A DNA stretch of 64,000 nucleotides from an uncultured Bacteroidota bacterium (GTDB lineage Bacteria > Bacteroidota > Bacteroidia > Flavobacteriales > Schleiferiaceae). The first letter of the stretch is position 1; each line of letters starts with the position of its first letter. The notes beneath the pieces are model-generated. The model saw only the letters and a list, made by a program, of their open reading frames with translations. It was not told where the DNA came from and made no database searches. Below are positions 53,172-62,190 of this stretch, one piece after another. The stretch is taken from positions 124,001 through 188,000 of the forward strand of contig CAJXNI010000002.1 of NCBI GenBank assembly GCA_913057235.1. Reading direction: 5' to 3'. The position numbers and the translations under genes are program-made.

Positions 53172-54569
53172 TTACTGCTCTACGCTCAGACGGTGCATGG
53201 TCAAAAAATTTTCTAAATGCGTATAGCCATTGGCTGCCAATTCAAATGGCTTAGAGGGGACATCTAACTTCACTTGTAGTTCTGGTAATTGAGGCCAGCC
53301 CCCGGCTTCCTCTACGCTCTTGGGTATAGCGCCTTCCCCGTTCTTCCAAACGGTGGAAAAAAGACGTAATTCACTGGCGTCTCTCTGTTTAGGAAAAGCT
53401 CCAACTTTATCTTCTAAAAAAGGCTTTAAGTCCTGCACCGAAAGCATGGTGTAATTCACTAAATTCAGAGGTGGTTCCTCTGCTCGATTGTAGCCTGGCT
53501 TACCCTCCCAACCTGGCGCCTCTCTTAAAAAAATAGGTTTTTGACCATAAGTCCACGGTGACTCTATGAGGGTTCCGTAAATTAGGTGAGGGCCAAAATA
53601 AACTTGCCCCCGGGTGTGCGCAGGCCGTGGCACGTAGCGCAAGGGGTTTTTCCAAACGTTTTGCATTACGTTATGCGTTATGGTAGCTTTTGGTCCTCCT
53701 TTTGGGCTATGTACCACGCCAATGCCAAATTTTGCATTGGCTATAAAATTATTCACAATCACCACCCCAATGGGTCCACCCAATTGTGGGTTTCGGTCTT
53801 GGCAACTTAAAAATATGTTTTGAATTACTGCTAAACTGTCACCATCATAACCGCTCTGGTTAAAAAGAATTAACCCTTTGCTATGTTGGCCTTTATGGTG
53901 CTTGGGGCTGTTAAGCCCTTCCATAAAAAGGCAACGGTAAAAAGAAATATGGTTACCTGTGGTTTGCACAAGCTCATCAGTGGCCCAGCTAAACGTGCAG
54001 TTTTTGAAGACGATGTAATCTCCACCTATTTTAAAACAGTCCCATTCGCTAAACTGAGTCCAGCCTTTTTTATTAACTTTTTTAGCGGTACCCATGTCTC
54101 CTGCTCTAAAACGGAGATGCTCAAATAATACGTGATTGGCGCGCACCACATGCTGCAAACCGTAAATGGCCACACCCTTACCTGGCGCAGTTTGCCCAGC
54201 TACGGTTAAGTAATCACTATTTATTACCACGGTGCTTTGCTCTGGATACTTTATAGCGCCACTTACCTCAAACACTATGGTACGCGGACCTTCAGCTTTA
54301 AGGGCCTGGTAATAACTGCCGGGTCCAAAAGGTTTTAAAGTGGTTACTTTTAGAATCTTCGCTTTAGGCGGATTAAGGTGACGACCGCTACCAGCTGTTG
54401 TCTGCATACCAAACCCTTGGTACAAACCAGGAACTATCCCTTGGTTAGCAAGAGTTTTTTCATCGGCTTTAAGCCATTGGTACAAAAACGAGTGCGAAGA
54501 CTGCCCCGAGCAAGAGCCTAAGGACAAAGCCAGCAAAAGGAAGCTGACTTTTATTAATGAATCTTTCAA
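53172..54569 (-). CDS. Pectate-lyase-like parallel beta-helix lipoprotein
   Basis: This 465-residue lipoprotein has a lipobox SLGSC with Cys20. The mature part is a right-handed beta-helix resembling PL1-type pectate lyases: IVFEVSGAIKYPEQSTVVINSDYLTVAGQTAPGKGVAIYG, then NHVLFEHLRFRAGD, then YIVFKNCTFSWATDE. Whether the catalytic Arg/Lys set is complete cannot be judged by eye. It may digest uronate polysaccharides, but no SusCD pair is near. A 14-mer repeat lies within residues encoded near 54461-54475. Confidence 0.8.
   Translation of the reverse strand: MKDSLIKVSFLLLALSLGSCSGQSSHSFLYQWLKADEKTLANQGIVPGLYQGFGMQTTAGSGRHLNPPKAKILKVTTLKPFGPGSYYQALKAEGPRTIVFEVSGAIKYPEQSTVVINSDYLTVAGQTAPGKGVAIYGLQHVVRANHVLFEHLRFRAGDMGTAKKVNKKGWTQFSEWDCFKIGGDYIVFKNCTFSWATDELVQTTGNHISFYRCLFMEGLNSPKHHKGQHSKGLILFNQSGYDGDSLAVIQNIFLSCQDRNPQLGGPIGVVIVNNFIANAKFGIGVVHSPKGGPKATITHNVMQNVWKNPLRYVPRPAHTRGQVYFGPHLIYGTLIESPWTYGQKPIFLREAPGWEGKPGYNRAEEPPLNLVNYTMLSVQDLKPFLEDKVGAFPKQRDASELRLFSTVWKNGEGAIPKSVEEAGGWPQLPELQVKLDVPSKPFELAANGYTHLENFLTMHRLSVEQ
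54461..54475. repeat. Repeat 14-mer, copy 5 (inside the pectate-lyase-like gene)
   Basis: CATCGGCTTTAAGCC shares the 14-mer on the minus strand. It encodes LKAD, so codon use may explain it. Confidence 0.35.
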
Positions 54570-54585
54570 AGCTTAGAATTTTACG

Positions 54586-55086
54586 CTAAGCTACACCTTC
54601 AATTTTAAATTTTTGATTGTTAAATGTGATTTCATCGCCTTTTTCTTTGCCCGCCAAGGCCTCAAACAAGGGGCTATGGCTAGAAATAGCAGTATACTTT
54701 TCATCCTCCACTTTAAAAAGTAACTCAGGGACAGCTACAATGTAATTGCCTTGGTTGGTGAGGATAAGAGTACCATTATCTACTTTTTCCCGCGCTGTTT
54801 CAAACTCAAAACCTTCCAAATATTTCACTTGCTCTTGCAGCTTATCTATAGTTTTATTCTCTATGCGGACCTCACGCATTTGATTCTCAGCGGGGTTCTC
54901 AATAATGTCATGAGACTCCAATTGCTGACTTTCATTAATGCTTTCTAATTGATCTTCCTGAAAAGATTTTAAGCGTTCAAACTCTTCTCTTTTCTTTTCC
55001 AACAAGGCGTTGAAAGCGGCTTCTTTCTTTTGCAGTAATGCTTGCATTTTACTTCTTTTACCAAGCCAACTAGTGCCCATCTCCAT
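54586..55086 (-). CDS. Gre-factor-like protein (coiled coil plus C-terminal domain)
   Basis: This 166-residue protein has an N-terminal coiled coil (about 14-90: LQKKEAAFNALLEKKREEF and onwards) and a C-terminal globular domain like GreA/GreB (ISSHSPLFEALAGKEKGDEITFNNQKFKIEGV). Gre factors enter the RNA polymerase secondary channel and stimulate transcript cleavage; whether the acidic coiled-coil tip is present is uncertain. The start at ATG 55086 is the longest; ATG 55047 is an alternative. It is divergent from the HEAT-like gene and upstream of the pectate-lyase-like gene. Confidence 0.7.
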   Translation of the reverse strand: MEMGTSWLGKRSKMQALLQKKEAAFNALLEKKREEFERLKSFQEDQLESINESQQLESHDIIENPAENQMREVRIENKTIDKLQEQVKYLEGFEFETAREKVDNGTLILTNQGNYIVAVPELLFKVEDEKYTAISSHSPLFEALAGKEKGDEITFNNQKFKIEGVA

Positions 55087-55100
55087 TGTTCGAGTTAATT

Positions 55101-55640
55101 ATGTTAGATGATTGGTTAGTGACCACCCTTCGCCAAGTAAAGTCAAAAGCGGCCGTGCAAGCAGCATTGCCAGTTTTGCACTCTCATAACCACCACTTAC
55201 AGCTTTTGAATTTATTGAAAGATTCAAAGTTGCAGGCTAAAGCCGCCTGGCTTTTACAGCATGCGGTTGAAAATAGGCCGGAAGCATTTCAAGTTCATGT
55301 AGACTATTTTTTGGAGCAGTTGGAATATACCACACATCCCGCTGTAGCGCGATCACTACTGCGAAGCTTGCTCCTGCTGGATTTAACTCCTAAACAATGC
55401 CATTGGGCTCTCAACCTGGCTTTGGCTTATTTGGAAGACACGGAACAAACGGTTGCGGTTAAGGTATTTAGCTTGAAACTACTGCAGAAACATCATGAAA
55501 AATTGGGAACCCAAATTGACTTAGTACTGTCCTTAATTGCGGAGCAGTGGCCCACTGCCAGCGCTGGCTTTAAATCAGCTGCAAGACACTTTCTCAAAAT
55601 AGCAGATACAAAATATACAGACAAACGGCTAGATAGATAA
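55101..55640 (+). CDS. Helical-repeat (HEAT-like) protein of unknown function
   Basis: This 179-residue, all-alpha soluble protein has repeated helix pairs such as LHSHNHHLQLLNLLKDSKLQAKAAWLLQHAVENRPEAF. It is rich in Leu and His. The start at 55101 is chosen over an upstream TTG (55086) that overlaps the divergent gene. It overlaps the 3' end of the convergent DCC gene by 47 nt. No family can be assigned with confidence. Confidence 0.7.
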   Translation: MLDDWLVTTLRQVKSKAAVQAALPVLHSHNHHLQLLNLLKDSKLQAKAAWLLQHAVENRPEAFQVHVDYFLEQLEYTTHPAVARSLLRSLLLLDLTPKQCHWALNLALAYLEDTEQTVAVKVFSLKLLQKHHEKLGTQIDLVLSLIAEQWPTASAGFKSAARHFLKIADTKYTDKRLDR

Positions 55641-56070
55641 CCCAAAAAGGGCGCGGCTCCTCGGGGTTTTTGCCCCAAAGGGCGGTGCTGAGCTTATATA
55701 GAAAATTGCGGTTTTTTACTACCCATTGGTACGTATTGTCACTAAGGCGAGTAAACCAGGGTTTAGTCTCATACCACTGGTTTAAAAACCCCCATTTGTT
55801 TTTGCGGTAAGTAAAACTCCGGTAAGCCGACTGTGGTCCAGAGTAGATGGAACCATCTGTTTCAATGAGCCGGCTGGCCGTCATAAAATGGCGCTGATTC
55901 ACATCTTTAAATTGACCCGCTACCTCCTGATAAGGCGCATAATCTACGGCTGTTCCGGTAATTTTAGACCAGCGGGTGATCCAGTAAGCGCAAAATGTAC
56001 AAGCGCCATCCCAAACCATTAAGGGCTTCTTTTTTGGTGGATACTTGGTTTGAGAAAGCTTTGTAAACAT
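55594..56070 (-). CDS. DCC family thiol-disulfide oxidoreductase-like protein (DUF393)
   Basis: This 158-residue protein has the family motif DGACTFC near the N-terminus (about 21-27), the DxCxxC that names the DCC family. A hydrophobic stretch at the C-terminal end (PFWVIYLAVCLYILYLLF) may be a membrane anchor. DCC proteins are predicted thiol-disulfide oxidoreductases. Its stop lies inside the convergent HEAT-like gene. Confidence 0.85.
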   Translation of the reverse strand: MFTKLSQTKYPPKKKPLMVWDGACTFCAYWITRWSKITGTAVDYAPYQEVAGQFKDVNQRHFMTASRLIETDGSIYSGPQSAYRSFTYRKNKWGFLNQWYETKPWFTRLSDNTYQWVVKNRNFLYKLSTALWGKNPEEPRPFWVIYLAVCLYILYLLF

Positions 56071-56142
56071 AGCCTAAAAGAAAAGCCTAAAACCTGATCT
56101 ACTCAGACCTAAGTTTTAAGCTTTAAAAAACTTTGAATATAA

Positions 56143-56400
56143 TTATTTGAAATTAGCGGCCCGCTGATAGTGAGGCACATAAACCTCGGTACTATCTTGG
56201 GGGTTGCGCACGGCTGTGGTGGTAATTTTAATTACATCGTAGCCCTCTAATTCGTCTTCGTCTACGTTTAGGTACTCCCGCACTACTTCATCGGCATTGG
56301 TATCTTCATTAAATACCACCGTGCCCGGAGGAGGCGCTTCACAAGAAGTTCCTATTAACGCTACTACAGCAAAAACAAAAAATGATTTTAAAAAATTCAT
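56143..56400 (-). CDS. Small lipoprotein of unknown function
   Basis: This 85-residue lipoprotein has a signal peptide and lipobox LIGTSC (Cys20), then an acidic mature region (NEDTNADEVVREYLNVDEDELEGYDVIKI). No family is recognised. It is transcribed alone on the minus strand. Confidence 0.75.
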   Translation of the reverse strand: MNFLKSFFVFAVVALIGTSCEAPPPGTVVFNEDTNADEVVREYLNVDEDELEGYDVIKITTTAVRNPQDSTEVYVPHYQRAANFK

Positions 56401-56442
56401 GAATTTTACTTTCCGACAAAAGTACTAACAAAAAGGGAATGT

Positions 56443-56643
56443 TTAGCCTGTTTTAGATACGGTATTAAGCATCTTTTCTTGCTTATCATTCACCAGCATT
56501 TTACCCTTGCTTACTGAATAGGTGCGGCCTTTGGTTTGCGCATATTCCTGAACCTCTTTGGCTAATTTCACTAACTCGTTCAAATTTATGTATTGGCAAG
56601 TTTTGCTGGACGATACTCTTTTAAAAATAACAGAAATAATCAA
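56443..56643 (-). CDS. Possible small protein of unknown function
   Basis: This frame of 66 codons has coding-like codon use and a helical, lysine-rich C-terminal part (LNELVKLAKEVQEYAQTKG, then SVSKGKMLVNDKQEKML). The N-terminal start is uncertain. No promoter or homolog is recognised, so the gene is only plausible. Confidence 0.45.
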   Translation of the reverse strand: MIISVIFKRVSSSKTCQYINLNELVKLAKEVQEYAQTKGRTYSVSKGKMLVNDKQEKMLNTVSKTG

Positions 56644-56814
56644 AAGAAGAAATTAATAGAGTTTAAATCCTATATCAAATCCATTACACAGACTTTTTGG
56701 TGAATTTATTATAGCTCTATTTAAAGAAATGGTTAAAGTAAAATTTAACCTTTAGTTTTTAATATACCCCGATAGAGAATAAAGTAGAAAAACCTCAAAA
56801 CAAGGCTGGGTAAT

Positions 56815-57675
56815 TTAAATTGGAAAAACTTCTAGAGACTTGTTATAAGCCACCTCAAGGGCTAATGGGTTCAAGTTATGCTCTAAATTATTTCTTTGAG
56901 CAAAGGTTAGTAATTTCTCAGTAGGCATATTTCCCACTAAGTCGTCATCGGCCATTGGGCAGCCACCAAAGCCCTTTATAGCACCATCAAATCTGCGGCA
57001 ACCAGACTGCCAAGCAGACGATACCTTTTCATGCCAATTATGAGGAGCAGTATGCAAGTGCGCGCCAAATTCCACATGAGGAAAAGCGGGGATTAGCGCT
57101 GAAAATAAGTGGTCAATGCTATCGGGATTGGAAGTGCCGATAGTATCCGATAGGGAAATAGTTTCTACTCCCATGTTTACCAACTTCTCAGTAAAACGCA
57201 GCACAATATCTGCACTCCAGGCTTCTCGGTAAGGATTGCCAAATCCCATTGATACATAAACTACCAGCTCTTTGTGATTTTCCTGGGCAATATCCAGCAG
57301 TTTTCTAACCAATACTTGAGATTGAGCGATGGTTTTATTGGTGTTTCGTTTTTGAAAGATTTCTGACACCGAGAATGGATAGCCCAATTGGTCTATTGCC
57401 TCAAAAGAGGCCGCTTCCCTGGCACCTCTTTCATTGGCTACAATGGCTAATAGCTTTGTGGAGCCCTTCTCGTCTATACCCGCTAAAACTTCTGGGGTAT
57501 CTCTAAGCTGAGGAATGGCTTTAGCGCTCACAAAACTTCCAAAATCAAGGGTATCAAAACCTACCTTGAGAAGGCTGTTGACGTACCCTATCTTTTGTTC
57601 GGTGGGTATAAAAGTTTTCAGCCCTTGCATGGCGTCTCGCGGGCACTCAATTATTTTTAAGCTTTGGGCGCTCAT
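56815..57675 (-). CDS. Hydroxymethylglutaryl-CoA lyase
   Basis: This 286-residue TIM-barrel lyase cleaves HMG-CoA to acetoacetate and acetyl-CoA in leucine breakdown. The signature GFGGCPMADDDLVGN (catalytic Cys loop) and the metal-binding AHLHTAPHN are present. The N-terminus reads ECPRDAMQG, with Ala where most relatives have Gly (EVPRDGLQ). Its ATG overlaps the pepD stop by 4 nt. Confidence 0.9.
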   Translation of the reverse strand: MSAQSLKIIECPRDAMQGLKTFIPTEQKIGYVNSLLKVGFDTLDFGSFVSAKAIPQLRDTPEVLAGIDEKGSTKLLAIVANERGAREAASFEAIDQLGYPFSVSEIFQKRNTNKTIAQSQVLVRKLLDIAQENHKELVVYVSMGFGNPYREAWSADIVLRFTEKLVNMGVETISLSDTIGTSNPDSIDHLFSALIPAFPHVEFGAHLHTAPHNWHEKVSSAWQSGCRRFDGAIKGFGGCPMADDDLVGNMPTEKLLTFAQRNNLEHNLNPLALEVAYNKSLEVFPI

Positions 57676-59141
57676 TTATTTTTTTCAGGGATACGTTGCA
57701 AGGCCTCCAAAAAGTAATTCCAAAATTTTTGCACTGAAGTAATGCTCACCTTTTCGTCTGGAGAGTGTGGATTGCGAATGGTGGGCCCAAATGAAATCAT
57801 CTCCAAATTGGGGTAATGCTGACCTAAAAGTCCGCACTCTAAACCTGCGTGACAGGCAATTACCTTAGGCTCTTCTTCAAACATTTCTACGTACAGCTTT
57901 TTCATCATGGCCAGCATGGGTGCATTAGGGTCTAATTTCCATCCGGGGTAAGAGCCACTGTGAATGACTTCTGCACCAATTAATTTAAAGGGTGCAGCTA
58001 CGGAGTGTGCCATATCCATTTTTCCGCTTTCACGATCACTACGGGTCAGTGCTTTGGCATGCATTTTACCTTCGCTTAGGCTAACGCTAGCCAGGCTATT
58101 ACTGGTTTCTACCAAATCAGGCACATCAGGACTTAATCTTCTAATACCATCATGAGTGCATTGCACCGCCAGGGTGAATTTCTCAAAATCATCAGCCGCC
58201 ATAGCCTTAGCGGGAGTTTCTGCAACCTCATGGTATTCAATTTCCAGTTTAGGGTCAGTAGTAGCAAATTCAGACTGCAATTCCTCGGCTATTTGGTCCC
58301 AATGAGCCATGGCACTTTCTACCTCATGCTTAGGCAGCACCACTAAAGCCGTACTCTCCCGGGGTATAGCGTTACGTAAGCCTCCCCCCTCTAATCGAGT
58401 TAAACTCAAACCAAAGCGCGAACCCATATTAAGCAAAAGCCGATTCATAATTTTGTTGGCATTGCCGCGGCCGTAAATGATATCCATGCCGCTATGTCCG
58501 CCTGCCAATCCTTTCACCTTTAATTCGTAGGCCTGATAATCTTGCGGAACTGCTGATTCTGCATAGCTCCAATTAATATCATTGTCAATACCCCCGGCAC
58601 AGCCAATACTTAGCTCGTCATCATCCTCAGTATCTAAGTTCATAAGAATTTCACCGGTAAGCACATTAGGCTCCAGGTTATGGGCACCCGTCATACCCGC
58701 TTCTTCATCTGCGGTAAAGAGCGCCTCCAAGGGCGGGTGGGCAATATCATCACTGGCCAAGACAGTCATAATGGCGGCTACGCCCATACCGTTGTCTGCG
58801 CCCAGCGTGGTGCCATCGGCTGTTACCCAGTCTCTGTCAACCAGCATGTTGATGCCCTGGGTTTCAAAATCAAATTGGGTATCGTTATTTTTTTGACAAA
58901 CCATGTCTAAGTGCGCCTGCAGTACCACCTTTTTGCGGTTTTCCATTCCCGCAGAGGCCGGCTTTTGGGCTATAATGTTCCCGGCTGCATCCTGATAATA
59001 GTCCAGGCCCAGCTCTTTAATAAAATCAATCATAAAGGCCTGTACCTTTTCTTCTTTTTTAGAGGGACGAGGTACACTATTTAATGCGGAGAAATTTTGC
59101 CAAAGGGCTTGGGGACTAAGCTTCGCTACGCTCTGCGACAT
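57672..59141 (-). CDS. pepD: Aminoacyl-histidine dipeptidase (PepD-like)
   Basis: This 489-residue M20 di-zinc peptidase splits beta-Ala-His and other Xaa-His dipeptides. Metal motifs are AHLDMVCQ, GADNGMGVA, DEEAGMTGA and CHAGLECG. The start at ATG 59141 is preferred; the longer frame to 59243 would run over a terminator on the same strand. Its stop overlaps the start of the HMG-CoA lyase gene (ATGA). Confidence 0.92.
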   Translation of the reverse strand: MSQSVAKLSPQALWQNFSALNSVPRPSKKEEKVQAFMIDFIKELGLDYYQDAAGNIIAQKPASAGMENRKKVVLQAHLDMVCQKNNDTQFDFETQGINMLVDRDWVTADGTTLGADNGMGVAAIMTVLASDDIAHPPLEALFTADEEAGMTGAHNLEPNVLTGEILMNLDTEDDDELSIGCAGGIDNDINWSYAESAVPQDYQAYELKVKGLAGGHSGMDIIYGRGNANKIMNRLLLNMGSRFGLSLTRLEGGGLRNAIPRESTALVVLPKHEVESAMAHWDQIAEELQSEFATTDPKLEIEYHEVAETPAKAMAADDFEKFTLAVQCTHDGIRRLSPDVPDLVETSNSLASVSLSEGKMHAKALTRSDRESGKMDMAHSVAAPFKLIGAEVIHSGSYPGWKLDPNAPMLAMMKKLYVEMFEEEPKVIACHAGLECGLLGQHYPNLEMISFGPTIRNPHSPDEKVSITSVQKFWNYFLEALQRIPEKNK

Positions 59142-59248
59142 ATTGTATTTTTTACATTTCTTGATTTGTGGGGCGAAGGTAAGATTTGCAATAGTGCCAA
59201 AAAAGTACGCATCCATAATTCCTAGGTATGCACCGCGCCCCAAACCAT

Positions 59249-59292
59249 AAAAAACACCGCAGCTAACCTTTGTTGGTTTACTGCGGTGTTTT
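59249..59292 (-). terminator. Intrinsic terminator of the prohibitin gene
   Basis: Arms AAAACACCGCAG (59251-59262) and CTGCGGTGTTTT (59281-59292) form a 12-bp stem with an inner AACC/GGTT pair. Read on the minus strand a T-run follows (59249-59254). It lies between the prohibitin stop and pepD. Confidence 0.85.
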
Positions 59293-59311
59293 GAAAAGAA
59301 AAAACTTGTGG

Positions 59312-60127
59312 TTACTGATTGCCTAAAATAATAGGCAAGCCATTTTTACCAGAACCTACTACAATTACTTTAGAGTTGGTAGACTGAGACAGTTTTAAAG
59401 TGGCATCTATACCTTTTTCCTGCAGAATTTTATCGGTTAAAGAGGCGCTTACAATATCATTGGCCTTGGCCTTACCCTCAGCCTCAATACGCTGGCGCTC
59501 GGCTTCCTTCTTAGCCTGCTGTAATTTAAACTCATACTCTAATGAGCGCTGCTCCTGCTCTAACTTACGTTCGATGGCCGCCTGCAACTTAGCGGGCAGT
59601 TCCACTTCCCTAATTAAAACAGCATCTAACTCCAGATATTTTTCACTCAGTGATTTGGCCGTTCTCTGGTAAATCTCATCCTGGATATCTTCGCGCTTTG
59701 ATGAGTACAATTCTTCGGGAAGATACTTACCTATAACCTCCCGCGTTGCAGAGCGTATCTCTGGAATGATTATTTTCTGATGATAATCAGGGCCAATATC
59801 GTTATGCAAATAACCTATGCCATCTTCCATAGGCTTGTAGCGATAGGATAATTCGGTCCGAATAGTTAAGCCATTTTTACTTAACACTTCCATGGTACTT
59901 ATGGCCTCTGAAATTTTTACATCATATACAAAAACATCATCCCAGGGCCATTTGATATGAAACCCCTGCGGAAACACTTTGTCTTTGTCAATACCTCCCT
60001 GAAACTTTCGGAAAATCACGGCTCGTTCACCCGTTTCTATGGTGAAGGTTAGCGAGTTCCAGGCTAAAATAACTCCTAAAAAGGCCACAAAGGCCACTAC
60101 AATTACTACGGTTGTTTTTTGATTCAT
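59312..60127 (-). CDS. Prohibitin/SPFH-family membrane protein
   Basis: This 271-residue SPFH protein has an N-terminal membrane helix (VVIVVAFVAFLGVILAW), the SPFH domain (ERAVIFRKFQGG, then RATREVIGKYLPEELYSSKR) and a C-terminal coiled coil (KLEQEQRSLEYEFKLQQAKKEAERQRIEAEGKA). Prohibitins form ring assemblies in membranes. It lies 11 nt downstream of the membrane VWA gene and ends in a terminator. Confidence 0.9.
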   Translation of the reverse strand: MNQKTTVVIVVAFVAFLGVILAWNSLTFTIETGERAVIFRKFQGGIDKDKVFPQGFHIKWPWDDVFVYDVKISEAISTMEVLSKNGLTIRTELSYRYKPMEDGIGYLHNDIGPDYHQKIIIPEIRSATREVIGKYLPEELYSSKREDIQDEIYQRTAKSLSEKYLELDAVLIREVELPAKLQAAIERKLEQEQRSLEYEFKLQQAKKEAERQRIEAEGKAKANDIVSASLTDKILQEKGIDATLKLSQSTNSKVIVVGSGKNGLPIILGNQ

Positions 60128-60138
60128 TTGTTCTTTAT

Positions 60139-62187
60139 TTAATAATTACCCCAATATTTACGTAGGGCCCACTCAGCTGTTAGCAAAGCTAAAATTAGCG
60201 CTAAAATCCACCAATAATTAAAAATGCTTTTTAAAGTCTCTTCACGGTAAATTTCTATCTGCGCTTTTTGATTCTCAATTAAACTGCCTTTCAATTGATT
60301 TTGTTGCGATAATAAGTAAAAGCGTCCTCCACTCTTTTGAGCAATGTCCCTTAAAGCTCCGTGATTGGCTTTGGTATTCCTATTTTCAAAGTCAATGTCC
60401 TCTACCACAAACTCGCCTGACTCTGTAAAAACCTCTGCGCCTAATGTAGTACGAGCCTCATAGCGGTAAACACCTTGTGGAAGTGATTGGATTTGCAGCA
60501 GGTAGGTTTTCTTACTGCGCTGAAAAGTGTACTGAAATTTTTCGCCCTTTTTATTGGTTAAAGTCAAATCAACCGGAGCCGTGTTCGTAAGCTCTAGTGA
60601 TGGATCTAGCAACCGAGCGTTCATCTCTATGGACTCATCGTTGCTGAAGCGTTTGGCCACCTCTACTGAAAAACGCTTTTTGGCATTTTGAGTGGTGAGG
60701 TATTGCACCGTTTTTTGCCAAAAACCATCAAAGCTTTTGAAATTACCGGCTTTCTTATAATTAAACATCCGCCAGCGCCAGGTATTTAAACCCAGTAAAA
60801 ATGCACTGCGTATCTCATTTACGTTGTTAAAAGCAAGCAGAGGCTGTTTAGTATTTACACTGCCTATTTTTTTGTAAAGCAATGGTGTGGGGTTGCCGCT
60901 TAATTCTGGGGATCCGTAAGGCGCTAGCAGCGGAGGTAAATCCTCCAAAAAATCCCGTTCTGCTTCGGTTAACTGAAAAAGCGTAAAATTTGGGTTGTAG
61001 GCTGCAAATACCTCTTCGCTACCGGATCTGCGTTTTAGGTCAAAATTCAAATTCTGCCTTAAATAACCGTAGGGACTTTCTGCACTGGTAATCAGCAGAA
61101 AAGGTACCTGATTTAAGGGTAGCTTTTGCAGGGTGGCTTCTACTGGATTATGGATAATGAAAAGATCAGCTTTAGGGATTTGATCTAGTTCTCTGGCGTT
61201 TAGTACCGAAACTTCGTACACCTTTTTTTGCGCCAAGGCGGCTTTTAGGGCCGCTACGTCTGGATGGGGACCATGGGCCAGAACCACAATTTTTTTGCGC
61301 TGATCGATTACTTCAATCACAAAGCTTCCTTGGTTATTATCTAAATTTTCTTCTCCTTCCAAAGCTTCCAACCGCACCACATACCGCTGTAAGCCAGGTT
61401 TTTGAGCCTTAAGGTAAATTTGAGAAGCATCATAAAAATTGGGACTGGTGATTCTTAAGGTTTCACTATGTACAAGGCCCTCAGGACCGCGTATGGAGAG
61501 TTTAAAGCTTTTGCCAGCCAAAGCTTGTGCCTCTATTTGCACATTTACAGGAAAGGCGGAACCCTGATAGGTTTGCTGATTGTGGATAAGGGCTTTGAGC
61601 CGAAGGTCTTTACGCAGGGAGGTATCTCCGGTAGCCAAGGTATACACTGGGAAACTTAGGTTTTGAGCAATTACATCAGGTTGTGCGCCACGGTTATAAA
61701 TACCATCAGAAATTAGCAAGGTCGCCCCAATATTTTCACCAAAATAGCGACCATTTACCCCTTGCAGGGCCTGAGCAATATTGGTTTCCGTGCCCTCAAA
61801 GTTCCCGTTGTCAGCTTCTAAATCGCCTGAAAACGAAAAGGTTTTTAGATCGTATTTTTCGGCCAAAGCCGCTTTTAACTGTGGGCCTTCAGAGTTAATA
61901 AATTTGCGCACAGCGCTGGAGTCCTTCTGGGTAACCATGCTGGCGCTCTCATCTTGCAGCCAAATTAAAAGCGGCTTTTCTGTACGTTCTGTAAAGCTTT
62001 TTACCAGCGGAGAAAGCAAGAGAATGGCCACCAGCAAGAGCACCAAAAAACGCAGCACCCCAAGAATGAGGCGCTGCTTTTTACTAAAAACCTTGGCCGT
62101 ATAATAGTGCCATACCACCAGTACCACGGCTACGGCAATAGCGGCTACTAACCACCAGGGCGAGTGTTCAAAGGATATTTGGGGCAT
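60139..62187 (-). CDS. Membrane-anchored VWA-domain protein
   Basis: This 682-residue protein has two N-terminal membrane helices (12-30 and 40-60), then a von Willebrand factor A-like domain with a MIDAS motif DESAS (79-83) and a LLISDGIYNRG strand. A long middle region of beta-sandwich character follows, and a C-terminal membrane helix (about 655-675). The layout recalls BatA/BatB-like proteins of Bacteroidota, but no partner genes of that operon are nearby. It is 3 nt downstream of fabG. Confidence 0.82.
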   Translation of the reverse strand: MPQISFEHSPWWLVAAIAVAVVLVVWHYYTAKVFSKKQRLILGVLRFLVLLLVAILLLSPLVKSFTERTEKPLLIWLQDESASMVTQKDSSAVRKFINSEGPQLKAALAEKYDLKTFSFSGDLEADNGNFEGTETNIAQALQGVNGRYFGENIGATLLISDGIYNRGAQPDVIAQNLSFPVYTLATGDTSLRKDLRLKALIHNQQTYQGSAFPVNVQIEAQALAGKSFKLSIRGPEGLVHSETLRITSPNFYDASQIYLKAQKPGLQRYVVRLEALEGEENLDNNQGSFVIEVIDQRKKIVVLAHGPHPDVAALKAALAQKKVYEVSVLNARELDQIPKADLFIIHNPVEATLQKLPLNQVPFLLITSAESPYGYLRQNLNFDLKRRSGSEEVFAAYNPNFTLFQLTEAERDFLEDLPPLLAPYGSPELSGNPTPLLYKKIGSVNTKQPLLAFNNVNEIRSAFLLGLNTWRWRMFNYKKAGNFKSFDGFWQKTVQYLTTQNAKKRFSVEVAKRFSNDESIEMNARLLDPSLELTNTAPVDLTLTNKKGEKFQYTFQRSKKTYLLQIQSLPQGVYRYEARTTLGAEVFTESGEFVVEDIDFENRNTKANHGALRDIAQKSGGRFYLLSQQNQLKGSLIENQKAQIEIYREETLKSIFNYWWILALILALLTAEWALRKYWGNY

Positions 62188-62190
62188 ACA

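Noticed and set aside
55086..55100. TTG start of the HEAT-like gene
   Set aside because: It would overlap the divergent Gre-like gene's start; the ATG at 55101 is sufficient.
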